From positions 1 to 11,971 of the forward strand of contig DCVI01000201.1 in NCBI GenBank assembly GCA_002327315.1: DNA of 11,971 nucleotides. The letters are read 5' to 3'. The position numbers and the translations under genes were made by a program. This DNA is from Syntrophaceae bacterium UBA2192. GTDB lineage: Bacteria > Desulfobacterota > Syntrophia > Syntrophales > UBA2192. Shown in pieces: positions 5,793-11,943 of the stretch. Within the stretch, counting starts at the first letter, position 1. Each line of letters opens with the position of its first letter. The notes below the pieces were generated by a model that searched no databases, had not been told where the DNA came from, and saw only the letters and a list, made by a program, of their open reading frames with translations.

Positions 5793-5842
5793 AAAATCCC
5801 CCTCCTTCCCCCTTTTACAAAGGGGGATTAAGGAGGATTTTT
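5793..5842. terminator. Long imperfect hairpin with T-rich end, probably a dispersed palindromic repeat
   Basis: AAAATCC, CTCCTT and CCCCCTT on the left pair in order with AAGGGGG, AAGGAG and GGATTTT on the right around ACA, with small internal mismatches. It ends in a T run on the plus strand and, by symmetry, on the minus strand. It sits between convergent genes (ABM-like, stop 5774; outer-membrane barrel, stop 5861), so it can terminate both. Palindromes of this AATCCCCC...GGGGGATT type recur in many deltaproteobacterial and other genomes, as I recall. Confidence 0.7.
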
Positions 5843-5858
5843 CCGTTTTCCAGGTGTC

Positions 5859-6509
5859 CTAAAAGTGGAAATTCAGCCCCAGTGTCACCGCCTGCGTCCT
5901 ATAGTCCACATCGATCAGGGAAAATCCCGGGTTCGTGCCGAAGTACCGGTAGGTCAGGTCGGCGGAGAGGTTCGGCGCCAGGTCGACGTTGACCCCGGCC
6001 AGGAATTGCCAGGCAAATCCCGTGGCCGACTCATCGGCCACATTCACCACCACGCCGCCGATGGATTCCGTGTTTTGGATATACATGGATGACGCCCCGA
6101 TCCCGCCGCCGATGTATGGATGGATTTTCCCCTCGGGGTAGCGCAGAATCACGTTGACGAGGAAATTGTTGAGGGCTACCTCTCCCGATTCCCTCACCCC
6201 GGAGACGACCTGGGAGGGAATGGTCTGATCGAACATGTAGTTCCATTCCAGCTCGAAGGCCAGAGCCCTCGCCTGAGGCAGGATGTAGCCCATCTTGAAC
6301 CCAATCATCCCGCTTGAGTCGAGGGATAGATCGGCCGATGTCCCCGTCACGTTTGAGGTCCAGGTCATGTCCTGGGGGGCGACATACCCGCCGAATACCC
6401 CGAAATAAAGCGGGCTTGCAGGCCCGTAGGACTGGGCGTAACCTGCGCCTGTCAAAAAGATAACTGCCGCCAGCACAACCGGTAGCGCAACCTTGAGCCG
6501 GTTTTTCAT
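5859..6509 (-). CDS. Outer-membrane beta-barrel protein (OmpA-barrel/OMP_b-brl type)
   Basis: 216 aa. A signal peptide (MKNRLK, hydrophobic core, cleavage likely after G-Y-A25) precedes about 190 residues of alternating hydrophobic/polar strands, such as LYFGVFGGYVAP (39-50), IGFKMGYILP, ALAFELEWNYMFD and HPYIGGGIGASSMYI. The chain ends in the aromatic C-terminal strand LGLNFHF, typical of proteins inserted by the BAM complex. Size fits an eight-stranded barrel without a periplasmic OmpA domain. The role (structural, adhesive or small-molecule permeability) cannot be told. The start is set by GGAGGGG at 6517-6523 on the minus strand. An AT-rich TATATAT stretch about 35 bases upstream of the start is a possible -10 region. 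A terminator for the ATPase gene lies upstream, so this gene is probably transcribed alone. Confidence 0.88.
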   Translation of the reverse strand: MKNRLKVALPVVLAAVIFLTGAGYAQSYGPASPLYFGVFGGYVAPQDMTWTSNVTGTSADLSLDSSGMIGFKMGYILPQARALAFELEWNYMFDQTIPSQVVSGVRESGEVALNNFLVNVILRYPEGKIHPYIGGGIGASSMYIQNTESIGGVVVNVADESATGFAWQFLAGVNVDLAPNLSADLTYRYFGTNPGFSLIDVDYRTQAVTLGLNFHF

Positions 6510-6615
6510 ATTGCTTCCCCTCCTGAATGATTATCGTGCCGCATATATAGTTACAACGAAGCAACACGGGAACGGTTTACAGGACTGGAGGATAAAACGT
6601 CTGTCGGAATCGACA

Positions 6616-6645
6616 AAAAAGGCAGGGGGCACTCCCTGCCTTTTT
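6616..6645. terminator. Rho-independent terminator after the HerA/YjgR-like gene
   Basis: AAAAAGGCAGGG (6616-6627) pairs perfectly with CCCTGCCTTTTT (6634-6645) around a 6-base loop. On the minus strand the stem is followed by a T-rich run, 31 bases after the ATPase stop codon. It is symmetrical and would also work on the plus strand. Confidence 0.85.
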
Positions 6646-6675
6646 CTGCGTTTGGCGTAACGGCTCCGGCACCCG

Positions 6676-8124
6676 TCATTTCTTGCCGAAGAGGGATCCC
6701 AGGACGCCGCGCATGATCTGACGGCCGACTGAGCTCCCGATGGCGTGGGCCGCGCTCTTGGCCAGCGCCCCCACAAGCACTTCCGTCTCGGACTTGGCCG
6801 CCTTCTTCCCGGGGGCGGCAGGGGCCTCGGCAGCGGCCTTCTCGGCCTTCGCCATCAGCATCTCGTAGGCCGATTCGCGATCGACGGTCTTCTCGTAAGT
6901 CCCGAAAATTACCGACCCCTTGACGATGCCGGTTATCTCGGCCGGCTGCAAGGGCGTGAGGCTGCTGTGCGGCGGCACCACCCAGGCCCGCTCCACCATG
7001 GCGGGGACACCTTTTTCATCCTGCATGGACACGAGGGCCTCGCCCACGCCGAGCTCCAGGATGGCCTTGGTGGTGTCGAGCTTGGGGTTTGCCCGGAAGG
7101 TCTCGGCGGCGGCCTTCACGGCCTTCTGGTCGCGCGGCGTGAAGGCCCGCAGGGCATGCTGGACGCGGTTTCCTAGCTGACCCAGTACGACGTCGGGAAT
7201 ATCGAGGGGGTTTTGCGTGATGAAGTACACGCCGACCCCCTTGGATCGGATGAGCCGCACGACCTGCTCGATCTTGTCCTCCAGGGCCTTCGGGATGTCT
7301 TCGAAGAGAAGGTGCGCCTCGTCGAAAAAGAAGACGAGTTTCGGCTTCGGCAGATCGCCTACCTCGGGGAGCTGCTCGAAGAGCTCCGAGAGGAGCCAGA
7401 GCAGGAGAGTGGCGTAGACCTTGGGCGCCTGCATCAGCCTGTCGGCCACGAGGATGTTGACGATCCCCCTGCCCTTTGCGTCGGCCTGCATGAGATCGTT
7501 GATGTCGAGGGCGGGCTCGCCGAAAAACTTTTCGCCTCCCTGCTCCTCGATGACGAGCAGATTGCGCTGGATCGCCCCGACACTGGCCTTGGAGATGTTT
7601 CCGTACTTGACCTTGAACTGGTCCGCGTTGTCCCCCACGTACTGCGCCATCGACCGGAGGTCCTTGAGATCGAGGAGCAACAGTCCGTTGTCGTCGGCGA
7701 TCTTGAAGGCGATGTTGAGAACGCCGGCTTGTGTTTCGTTCAGGTTGAGAATGCGGGAGAGAAGGAGGGGGCCCATCTCGGAAACGGTCGTTCGGATCGG
7801 GTGCCCTTTCTCGGCGAAAACATCCCAGAAGGCGACGGGATAGGACTCATAGGCAAACCCTTCCATCTTCAGTTCCTTCACCCGGTCGGCGATTTTGGGG
7901 TTGTCGCCCCCGGTTTTCGCGAGCCCCGAGAGATCCCCCTTCACGTCGGCCATGAAGACGGGCACGCCCATGGCGCTGAACTGCTCGGCAAGCACCCTCA
8001 GCGTGACCGTTTTCCCGGTTCCGGTGGCGCCGGCAATGAGGCCGTGGCGGTTGGCCATTTTCGGGTAGAGGTAAATTTCTTCCGCGCTTTTGGCGACGAG
8101 GATGGGAGATGGTTGCGAAGCCAT
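6676..8124 (-). CDS. HerA/FtsK-superfamily ATPase, YjgR (DUF853) type
   Basis: 482 aa. A P-loop ATPase with Walker A GATGTGKT (32-39), Walker B LVFFFDEAH (263-271; Asp268, Glu269), a TQNP sensor-like motif (303-306) and GNRVQHALRAFTPRDQKA (318-335), a stretch characteristic of E. coli YjgR and the DUF853 family. Length matches YjgR (about 500 aa). The C-terminus (425-482) is Ala/Lys-rich with a final helix. The family is related to the DNA-pumping ATPases HerA and FtsK, but the cellular role of YjgR is poorly defined. No NurA nuclease or other repair partner is adjacent, so I would not call it a HerA-NurA resection system. GGAGGTCAC immediately before ATG fixes the start. Terminators on both sides make it monocistronic. 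Confidence 0.92.
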   Translation of the reverse strand: MASQPSPILVAKSAEEIYLYPKMANRHGLIAGATGTGKTVTLRVLAEQFSAMGVPVFMADVKGDLSGLAKTGGDNPKIADRVKELKMEGFAYESYPVAFWDVFAEKGHPIRTTVSEMGPLLLSRILNLNETQAGVLNIAFKIADDNGLLLLDLKDLRSMAQYVGDNADQFKVKYGNISKASVGAIQRNLLVIEEQGGEKFFGEPALDINDLMQADAKGRGIVNILVADRLMQAPKVYATLLLWLLSELFEQLPEVGDLPKPKLVFFFDEAHLLFEDIPKALEDKIEQVVRLIRSKGVGVYFITQNPLDIPDVVLGQLGNRVQHALRAFTPRDQKAVKAAAETFRANPKLDTTKAILELGVGEALVSMQDEKGVPAMVERAWVVPPHSSLTPLQPAEITGIVKGSVIFGTYEKTVDRESAYEMLMAKAEKAAAEAPAAPGKKAAKSETEVLVGALAKSAAHAIGSSVGRQIMRGVLGSLFGKK

Positions 8125-8160
8125 GTGACCTCCAGCATATTCACGACAGGTTGTAGATAA

Positions 8161-8187
8161 AGATAGGGCGGCTGGGCCGCCCTGTCT
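8161..8187 (-). terminator. Rho-independent terminator of the small exported protein gene
   Basis: On the minus strand, AGACAGGGCGGC pairs with GCCGCCCTATCT around CCA (one G-T wobble), giving 12 base pairs followed by TTATC. It lies 23 bases after the stop of the gene at 8211-8528 and separates that gene from the downstream ATPase gene. Confidence 0.75.
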
Positions 8188-8210
8188 GGTGCGGAGTTAT
8201 GAGTGCTTCA

Positions 8211-8528
8211 TTACTTTTTGGCGGGTGCTTCCTTCTTGGGCTCGGTCTTCTTCGGTTCGGCGGCTTTCTTGCCTGCATCCTTCACGTCGACGGTTGCGGC
8301 TGTCATCGTGTACTCGATGGTGACCTTGGAGCCGACCTTGAGATCTCCCTTGACCTTCGTGTCCTTGTCGCGGGCAACTTCCCACTTGTCCTTGCCCTTC
8401 TGGACGACGATGATGTTATCCTTGATCTCGAGAACGGGACCGGTGACCTGGTAGGTCTTGGGGCCGGCGGCCATGGCGACGGATACGAACAGGAATACGA
8501 TCGCAAGTGCAATAATGATACGCTTCAT
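8211..8528 (-). CDS. Small exported beta-rich protein with lysine/alanine tail
   Basis: 105 aa. A classical signal peptide (MKR, hydrophobic IIIALAIVFLFVSV core, A-M-A20 cleavage) is followed by about 60 residues of short beta strands (TYQVTGPVLEIKDNIIVVQK, 25-44, then WEVARD and VGSKVTIEYTMTAATVDVKD). This pattern resembles an OB-like small barrel as in DUF5666-type proteins. The last 20 residues are a low-complexity Lys/Ala/Glu/Pro tail. Function is unknown; a periplasmic location is likely. The start is chosen by AGGAGGG six bases upstream and by the signal peptide; the frame stays open further upstream without a ribosome site and across the promoter. A near-consensus sigma-70 promoter and a strong terminator bracket it, so it is a single-gene unit that may be well expressed. 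Confidence 0.83.
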   Translation of the reverse strand: MKRIIIALAIVFLFVSVAMAAGPKTYQVTGPVLEIKDNIIVVQKGKDKWEVARDKDTKVKGDLKVGSKVTIEYTMTAATVDVKDAGKKAAEPKKTEPKKEAPAKK

Positions 8529-8559
8529 AAGAACCCTCCTTATGTTTTGATGTGCTGTT

Positions 8560-8587
8560 ACTATAGAAGATGAACGGGAAATGTCAA
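8560..8587 (-). promoter_or_regulatory. Near-consensus sigma-70 promoter
   Basis: On the minus strand TTGACA (8582-8587) is a perfect -35 box, followed by a 16-base spacer and TATAGT (8560-8565; five of six). Transcription would start near 8553, about 25 bases before the ATG of the small exported protein. It is the best housekeeping promoter in the window. Confidence 0.75.
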
Positions 8588-8764
8588 GAAGGTCCTTGCG
8601 GCCCGGGGCTTTTCCGCACATGCGGGTCGGAACGGTTTGCACTTGTACCGATCGCCGATTCCCGCTATGAAATACGGAAATTCGTCCCGATCGTTTTCCC
8701 TTTCGGTTTCTCCCGCGGCCACTCCGCGCGCAGTGCGAAGACCGCGATGAAAGGAGGCAACGCC

Positions 8765-9265
8765 ATGACCGGAACCGGAATCATCTATGGCGGCTACTCA
8801 CCGGGTGTCGTCGGAAGGATCACGGAGATTCACGCCCTGTACTACCACGAGCACTGGAACTTCGACATCAGCTTTGAGACGCATGTCGGGCGGGAGCTCT
8901 CCGAATTCCTGAGGGATTTCCGTGATGGAAAAGATTTTTTCCGGACGGCCACGGTCGGGGGCCGGTTTGCCGGGTCCATCGCCATTACCGGCAAGGACGC
9001 CGCCTCGGAAGGGGCCAGGCTCCGGTGGTTCATCGTGACGCCTGAATTCCAGGGGCTTGGTATCGGCCGCCGGCTGATCCACGAGGCCGTCGGCTTCTGC
9101 CGTGAGGCAGGTTACCGGCGGGTCTTTCTCTGGACGTTCAAGGGCCTCGACAGGGCCCGCGCCCTCTATGAATCGGAAGGATTCCAGCTCACCGCGGAGC
9201 ATGACGTCGGGCAGTGGGGAAACAAGATCACCGAGCAGATGTTCGCTCTTGAACTGAGGCGCTGA
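8765..9265 (+). CDS. GNAT-family N-acetyltransferase
   Basis: 166 aa. The acetyl-CoA binding motif A is clear: RWFIVTPEFQGLGIGRRLIH (87-106), with the Q96-G-L-G-I-G101 loop (QxxGxG). It is followed by the usual helix, strand and ALYESEGF motif (133-140). The N-terminal part (YYHEHWNFDISFETHVGREL, 26-45) is like that of GNAT domains often fused behind a MarR domain; here the MarR half is absent. The acceptor substrate is unknown. ATG8765 is chosen for AAAGGAGG eleven to fifteen bases upstream. The frame is open to 8570, but that portion has no domain character and overlaps the divergent promoter. A weak promoter-like pair (TTGTAC 8643-8648 and TATGAA 8666-8671, 17-base spacer) could drive it. 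Confidence 0.88.
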   Translation: MTGTGIIYGGYSPGVVGRITEIHALYYHEHWNFDISFETHVGRELSEFLRDFRDGKDFFRTATVGGRFAGSIAITGKDAASEGARLRWFIVTPEFQGLGIGRRLIHEAVGFCREAGYRRVFLWTFKGLDRARALYESEGFQLTAEHDVGQWGNKITEQMFALELRR

Positions 9266-9280
9266 CAGGGAAAGGCCGGA

Positions 9281-9385
9281 TCAAAGGGGCGGTCCTGCGT
9301 AACCGGTTGAAATCAACAGGACCATCAGGAGCGCTGCCAGGAGAATCCGGACGGGAAGGGACAGAGATGTGTTGGCACCGGGCAT
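9281..9385 (-). CDS. 34-aa signal-peptide-like mini-ORF, possibly a gene remnant
   Basis: 34 aa. It has a short polar n-region ending in Arg13, a hydrophobic core ILLAALLMVLLIST (14-27), and G-Y-A30 obeying the -3,-1 cleavage rule. Only four residues (GPPL) follow before the stop. It therefore looks either like the signal peptide of a truncated secreted protein or like a real small membrane peptide. The ribosome site is weak (GGGGG about 11 bases upstream). It lies 65 bases downstream of the sigma-28-like promoter on the same strand. The sequence of its 3' half also folds: GGTCCTG (9291-9297) pairs with CAGGACC (9317-9323), enclosing GTTGA/TCAAC. I do not recognise a family. Confidence 0.35.
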   Translation of the reverse strand: MPGANTSLSLPVRILLAALLMVLLISTGYAGPPL

Positions 9386-9449
9386 TGAGGAATAACCCCC
9401 GTGTGGGTTGAGCGATGGGATGGTGGAAAATAAGAGGTAACCATATATC

Positions 9450-9476
9450 TCATCGGCAGGAAGACGGAGAACTTTA
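9450..9476 (-). promoter_or_regulatory. Sigma-28 (FliA)-type promoter
   Basis: On the minus strand TAAAGTTC (9469-9476), an 11-base spacer and GCCGATGA (9450-9457) match the textbook FliA consensus TAAAGTTT-N11-GCCGATAA at 14 of 16 positions with exact spacing. Transcription would start near 9442 and run toward the mini-ORF. No flagellar or chemotaxis gene is visible in the window. Confidence 0.6.
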
Positions 9477-9540
9477 GCCCGAATCGGGAAGCTTGAACAA
9501 AATCCCAAGCTGTAATATGGTTGCGGCCATGCGGCACCAG

Positions 9541-9575
9541 GTGACAGGTGACAGGTAACAGGTGACAGGTGGCAG
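9541..9575. repeat. Heptamer tandem repeat, left arm of an inverted repeat
   Basis: Five 7-base units: GTGACAG, GTGACAG, GTAACAG, GTGACAG, GTGGCAG. They form the left arm of a long inverted repeat with the tract at 9601-9635. Confidence 0.9.
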
Positions 9576-9600
9576 AAAGGGGGAAATCCCCTCTCTCTAT

Positions 9601-9635
9601 ACCTGACACCTGCTACCTGATACCTGTCACCTCTC
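9601..9635. repeat. Heptamer tandem repeat, right arm of an inverted repeat
   Basis: Five 7-base units: ACCTGAC, ACCTGCT, ACCTGAT, ACCTGTC, ACCTCTC. The first five bases are constant in four copies and the last two vary. Reverse complemented, they match the left arm (CAGGT core). The 25 bases between the arms include GGGG-AAAT-CCCC, which can form an inner stem. Confidence 0.9.
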
Positions 9636-9692
9636 GACGACAACAGATAAAATGCGTCATCAACGACGCAATGACAGGCATCTTTACCGGAA

Positions 9693-10337
9693 ATGAAGAA
9701 GACAAGCCCCTGGTTCATCCTGCTGTTCCCCATCGCCATCCCGGCCATGATCGTGCTGGATTATTTCGGGTACAGGATCATCGCCCTGATTATCCTTGTC
9801 GCACTCGTCGTCTCCTTCGTCTACTACATGTACTCCCTTTTCGCAAAATTCCGATCGCTGAGAGACGAATTCGTCTCCCTGGCGAAGGCATTGTGCGACC
9901 CCGGGAGCTGGTCTGTCCGGCATTACCCTTACCACCACACACTCTCCGGCTCCGTTGCCGGCCACCGGTTGCATTTCTCCCTTCTCGGTCACGATGAGCG
10001 GGCGCTGTGTCAGCTCTTCCTCGAATACCCGGCCGGCAGGGAGTTGCTCGTGGAGGCGGGCGACGATGACGCAGGACCCGTGCAGGACCTGCCGCAGGAC
10101 GTCAGCGCGATCCATCGGCTGCCGGGATTCCGGAGTCTCAGGGTCCTGTCGCGGAGAGCACCTTTCTTCAGCCGGTTTCTCAGCGGTCTTGCCGGTTCGG
10201 GAGGTCCCGGCCTGGTACTGCGCAAACAGGTGGACGACCCTTTTTGCCTCCCTGTGCTGAAGCGGGATCTGGAGCTGCTGCTTCGACTTGCCGCATCGCT
10301 CGACGGCGAGCCGACGCCCGGGCAAAAGGAGCGCTGA
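9693..10337 (+). CDS. Unknown protein with two N-terminal membrane helices and a cytosolic domain
   Basis: 214 aa. Two hydrophobic helices (about 7-25 and 28-50, joined by a very short turn at Gly26-Tyr27-Arg28) form a membrane hairpin. After a basic, helical linker (AKFRSLRDEF, 51-60), about 150 residues make a soluble region, probably cytosolic. It has an alpha/beta look with acidic patches (EAGDDDAG, 121-128) and a leucine-rich C-terminal helix (LKRDLELLLRLAASL). I do not recognise the family. The ribosome site before ATG9693 is weak (CCGGAA). The stop codon is one base from the ATG of the glyoxalase-II-like gene, whose ribosome site lies inside this gene, so translational coupling is likely. 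The heptamer inverted repeat lies 58 bases upstream. Confidence 0.78.
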   Translation: MKKTSPWFILLFPIAIPAMIVLDYFGYRIIALIILVALVVSFVYYMYSLFAKFRSLRDEFVSLAKALCDPGSWSVRHYPYHHTLSGSVAGHRLHFSLLGHDERALCQLFLEYPAGRELLVEAGDDDAGPVQDLPQDVSAIHRLPGFRSLRVLSRRAPFFSRFLSGLAGSGGPGLVLRKQVDDPFCLPVLKRDLELLLRLAASLDGEPTPGQKER

Positions 10338-10338
10338 C

Positions 10339-11046
10339 ATGCCCCTGCACGTCGAACAGTTCCGATACGGGCACGACAACCTGGGGTACCTCATATACGG
10401 ACGCACCGAAGCCATGGCCGTCGACGGGGGAGCCTGGCAGGAGATCCTGGAATTCGTGAGCGGGCACAGCCTGAAGCTGCGCTACGTGACCCACACCCAC
10501 GGCCATCACGATCACATCGAGGGCAGCGAACAGCTGCTCGAGGCATCGGGGGCGCGACTTCTTAGCTTCAACGAGCTTCGGGACGGCGCCGCGATCACAC
10601 TTGACGGGGAGCCTGTCCATGTGTATCGTACGCCCGGCCATTCCATCGACTCGGTATGCTTTCATGCAGGGCGCTACCTGCTCTCGGGCGACACGCTTTT
10701 CAACGGGACGATCGGAAACTGTTTTTCGGGCAACCTCCGGGCCTTCCATGAATCCATCGGACGGCTCATGAGCCTCCCGGAAGACACGGTCGTCTTCCCC
10801 GGCCACGATTACGTGGAACTGGCCATCGCGTTTGCACGGCACCTGGAGCCTGAAAACAGGGACGTGAACGCCTACATGAGCAACTATGAGCCCGACTGTG
10901 TCCGTTCGCTGCTTCGCGATGAATTCAAGGTGAATCCCTACATGCGGTTCAACGACCCGAAACTCATCGAGATTCTCAAGAAGAGGGAACTCCCCGTCGA
11001 TACGGAGTGGGAGAGGTGGCAGTCGCTGATGGCGATCGAAGAATAA
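10339..11046 (+). CDS. Glyoxalase-II-like metallo-beta-lactamase-fold hydrolase
   Basis: 235 aa, no signal peptide, so cytosolic. It carries the metallo-beta-lactamase metal site in the hydroxyacylglutathione-hydrolase arrangement: THTHGHHDHIEG (51-62; His54, His56, Asp58, His59), TPGH with His101, SGDTLF with Asp118, and FPGHDY with His156. The C-terminal part (HLEPENRDVNAYM and on) resembles the substrate-binding tail of glyoxalase II. The expected reaction is hydrolysis of a thioester such as an acyl-glutathione or another low-molecular-weight thiol ester; the true substrate is not shown. ATG10339 is chosen because AAAAGGA lies 8 bases upstream; the frame extends to 10288 without a ribosome site. 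It is coupled to the membrane protein before it (1-base gap). A GC-rich hairpin directly follows the stop. Confidence 0.9.
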   Translation: MPLHVEQFRYGHDNLGYLIYGRTEAMAVDGGAWQEILEFVSGHSLKLRYVTHTHGHHDHIEGSEQLLEASGARLLSFNELRDGAAITLDGEPVHVYRTPGHSIDSVCFHAGRYLLSGDTLFNGTIGNCFSGNLRAFHESIGRLMSLPEDTVVFPGHDYVELAIAFARHLEPENRDVNAYMSNYEPDCVRSLLRDEFKVNPYMRFNDPKLIEILKKRELPVDTEWERWQSLMAIEE

Positions 11047-11065
11047 CGCGGCGCCATGCGCCGCG
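11047..11065. terminator. GC-rich hairpin directly after the glyoxalase-II-like gene
   Basis: CGCGGCGC (11047-11054) pairs perfectly with GCGCCGCG (11058-11065) around a CAT loop, starting at the base after the TAA stop. There is no T tract, so it may be a Rho-assisted or pausing hairpin or an mRNA stabiliser and not a classical terminator. Confidence 0.45.
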
Positions 11066-11066
11066 A

Positions 11067-11087
11067 GGCATCAGGCTTCAGGCTTCA
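11067..11087. repeat. Heptamer tandem repeat GGCTTCA
   Basis: Units GGCATCA, GGCTTCA, GGCTTCA are followed by a partial GGA. The tract sits right after the GC-rich hairpin and 31 bases before the start of the alpha/beta hydrolase gene. Confidence 0.8.
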
Positions 11088-11118
11088 GGAAAGGACAGAA
11101 ACGCAGGACTACAGATCG

Positions 11119-11943
11119 ATGCATTTGACTCATCTAAGAAGACTTCTTTTCAACCTGGCAGGCTTCATGGTCAGTCTTTGGCTGGTTGCGCCTGTCCTTG
11201 CGGCGGGTTACGAGGCCATTGAAATCGTGCCGACCAGGTCCGATGTGACGGTGCGGCTGCTGGTCATCAAGACGAACTCCAAACCCACTACCGCCCTGAT
11301 CCTCTTTCCGGGAGGGGACGGTGCGAAGCACTTCGGCGAGAGGGACGGCCGGTTCTGGGTCAGCAAGAATTTCCTCATGCGCTCAGCCAGGGATCTTGCC
11401 ACCGCCGGCTATATCGTAGCGGCGGTGGACGCCCCTTCCGACCAGGGCTATGGCATGTCGGATCCGTTCCGGACCTCGCCCCAGCATGCGAAGGATATCC
11501 GGAAGATCATCGCCTACCTCAAGGAAAAACACCGTGTGACATCCCTGTACCTGGTAGGCACGAGCAAGGGAACCATCTCGGCGGCGTACCTGGCATCCGT
11601 GTTCGACGATCCATCGATCGGGGGCATAATCCTGACAGCGGTATACTCTCCCGCGGATATGGGCAGCATCGACTTCGCCGAGATCGATGACCCCGTTCTC
11701 ATCGTCCACCACGTCTACGACCAATGCCGCGTCACCCCGTATCAGGGGGCCATGGAATTGAAAAACCGCCTGACGGAAAGCCCGCAAGTTGATCTTGTCG
11801 GGGTAACCGGTGGAATTCCCCCCGCCTCCGGGCCCTGCGAGGCCCTGAACAGTCATGGATTTTATGGAGTGGAGCAGCCCGTTGTCCGTGTGATCACGGA
11901 TTGGCTCGCCGGGAAGGCCGTCCCGGAGAGAATCGGGAAGTAG
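11119..11943 (+). CDS. Exported alpha/beta hydrolase
   Basis: 274 aa. A signal peptide (basic MHLTHLRR, hydrophobic core to about 27, cleavage near V-L-A28) sends the protein to the periplasm or outside. The alpha/beta-hydrolase fold shows the oxyanion-side FPGGDG (63-68), the nucleophile elbow GTSKG (147-151; Ser149), a candidate acid Asp201 (HHVYDQC) and a candidate base His246 (NSHGFYG). Two cysteines, Cys203 and Cys240, could form a disulfide, which fits export. The substrate is unknown; esterase or related activity is a family-level guess. ATG11119 is preferred because the signal peptide starts there; an in-frame ATG at 11056 lies in the upstream hairpin, has no ribosome site and would add only repeat-coded residues. 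The ribosome site for 11119 is itself weak (AGGAC). The stop is at 11941-11943, just before the window edge. Confidence 0.85.
   Translation: MHLTHLRRLLFNLAGFMVSLWLVAPVLAAGYEAIEIVPTRSDVTVRLLVIKTNSKPTTALILFPGGDGAKHFGERDGRFWVSKNFLMRSARDLATAGYIVAAVDAPSDQGYGMSDPFRTSPQHAKDIRKIIAYLKEKHRVTSLYLVGTSKGTISAAYLASVFDDPSIGGIILTAVYSPADMGSIDFAEIDDPVLIVHHVYDQCRVTPYQGAMELKNRLTESPQVDLVGVTGGIPPASGPCEALNSHGFYGVEQPVVRVITDWLAGKAVPERIGK

Larger units (their letters stand above)
9266..9692. other. 427-base intergenic region with sigma-28 site, mini-ORF and heptamer hairpin
   Basis: No full-length gene is supported. The segment holds, from left to right, the 34-codon minus-strand ORF (9281-9385), a minus-strand sigma-28-like promoter (9450-9476), and the heptamer inverted repeat (9541-9635). 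The remainder (9636-9692) is the leader of the membrane-protein gene. Confidence 0.6.

Noticed and set aside
7213..8160. Plus-strand open frame of 315 codons opposite the ATPase gene
   Set aside because: Shadow of the YjgR-like gene. The minus strand shows Walker A, Walker B and a full-length match; the plus strand shows nothing recognisable.
6676..8528. HerA-NurA type repair or defence operon
   Set aside because: The ATPase is of the YjgR type, terminators separate it from both neighbours, and no nuclease is adjacent.
9541..9635. CRISPR-like array
   Set aside because: The units are 7 bases and directly adjacent with no spacers, and the arms are inverted. It is a tandem/inverted repeat, not a CRISPR array.
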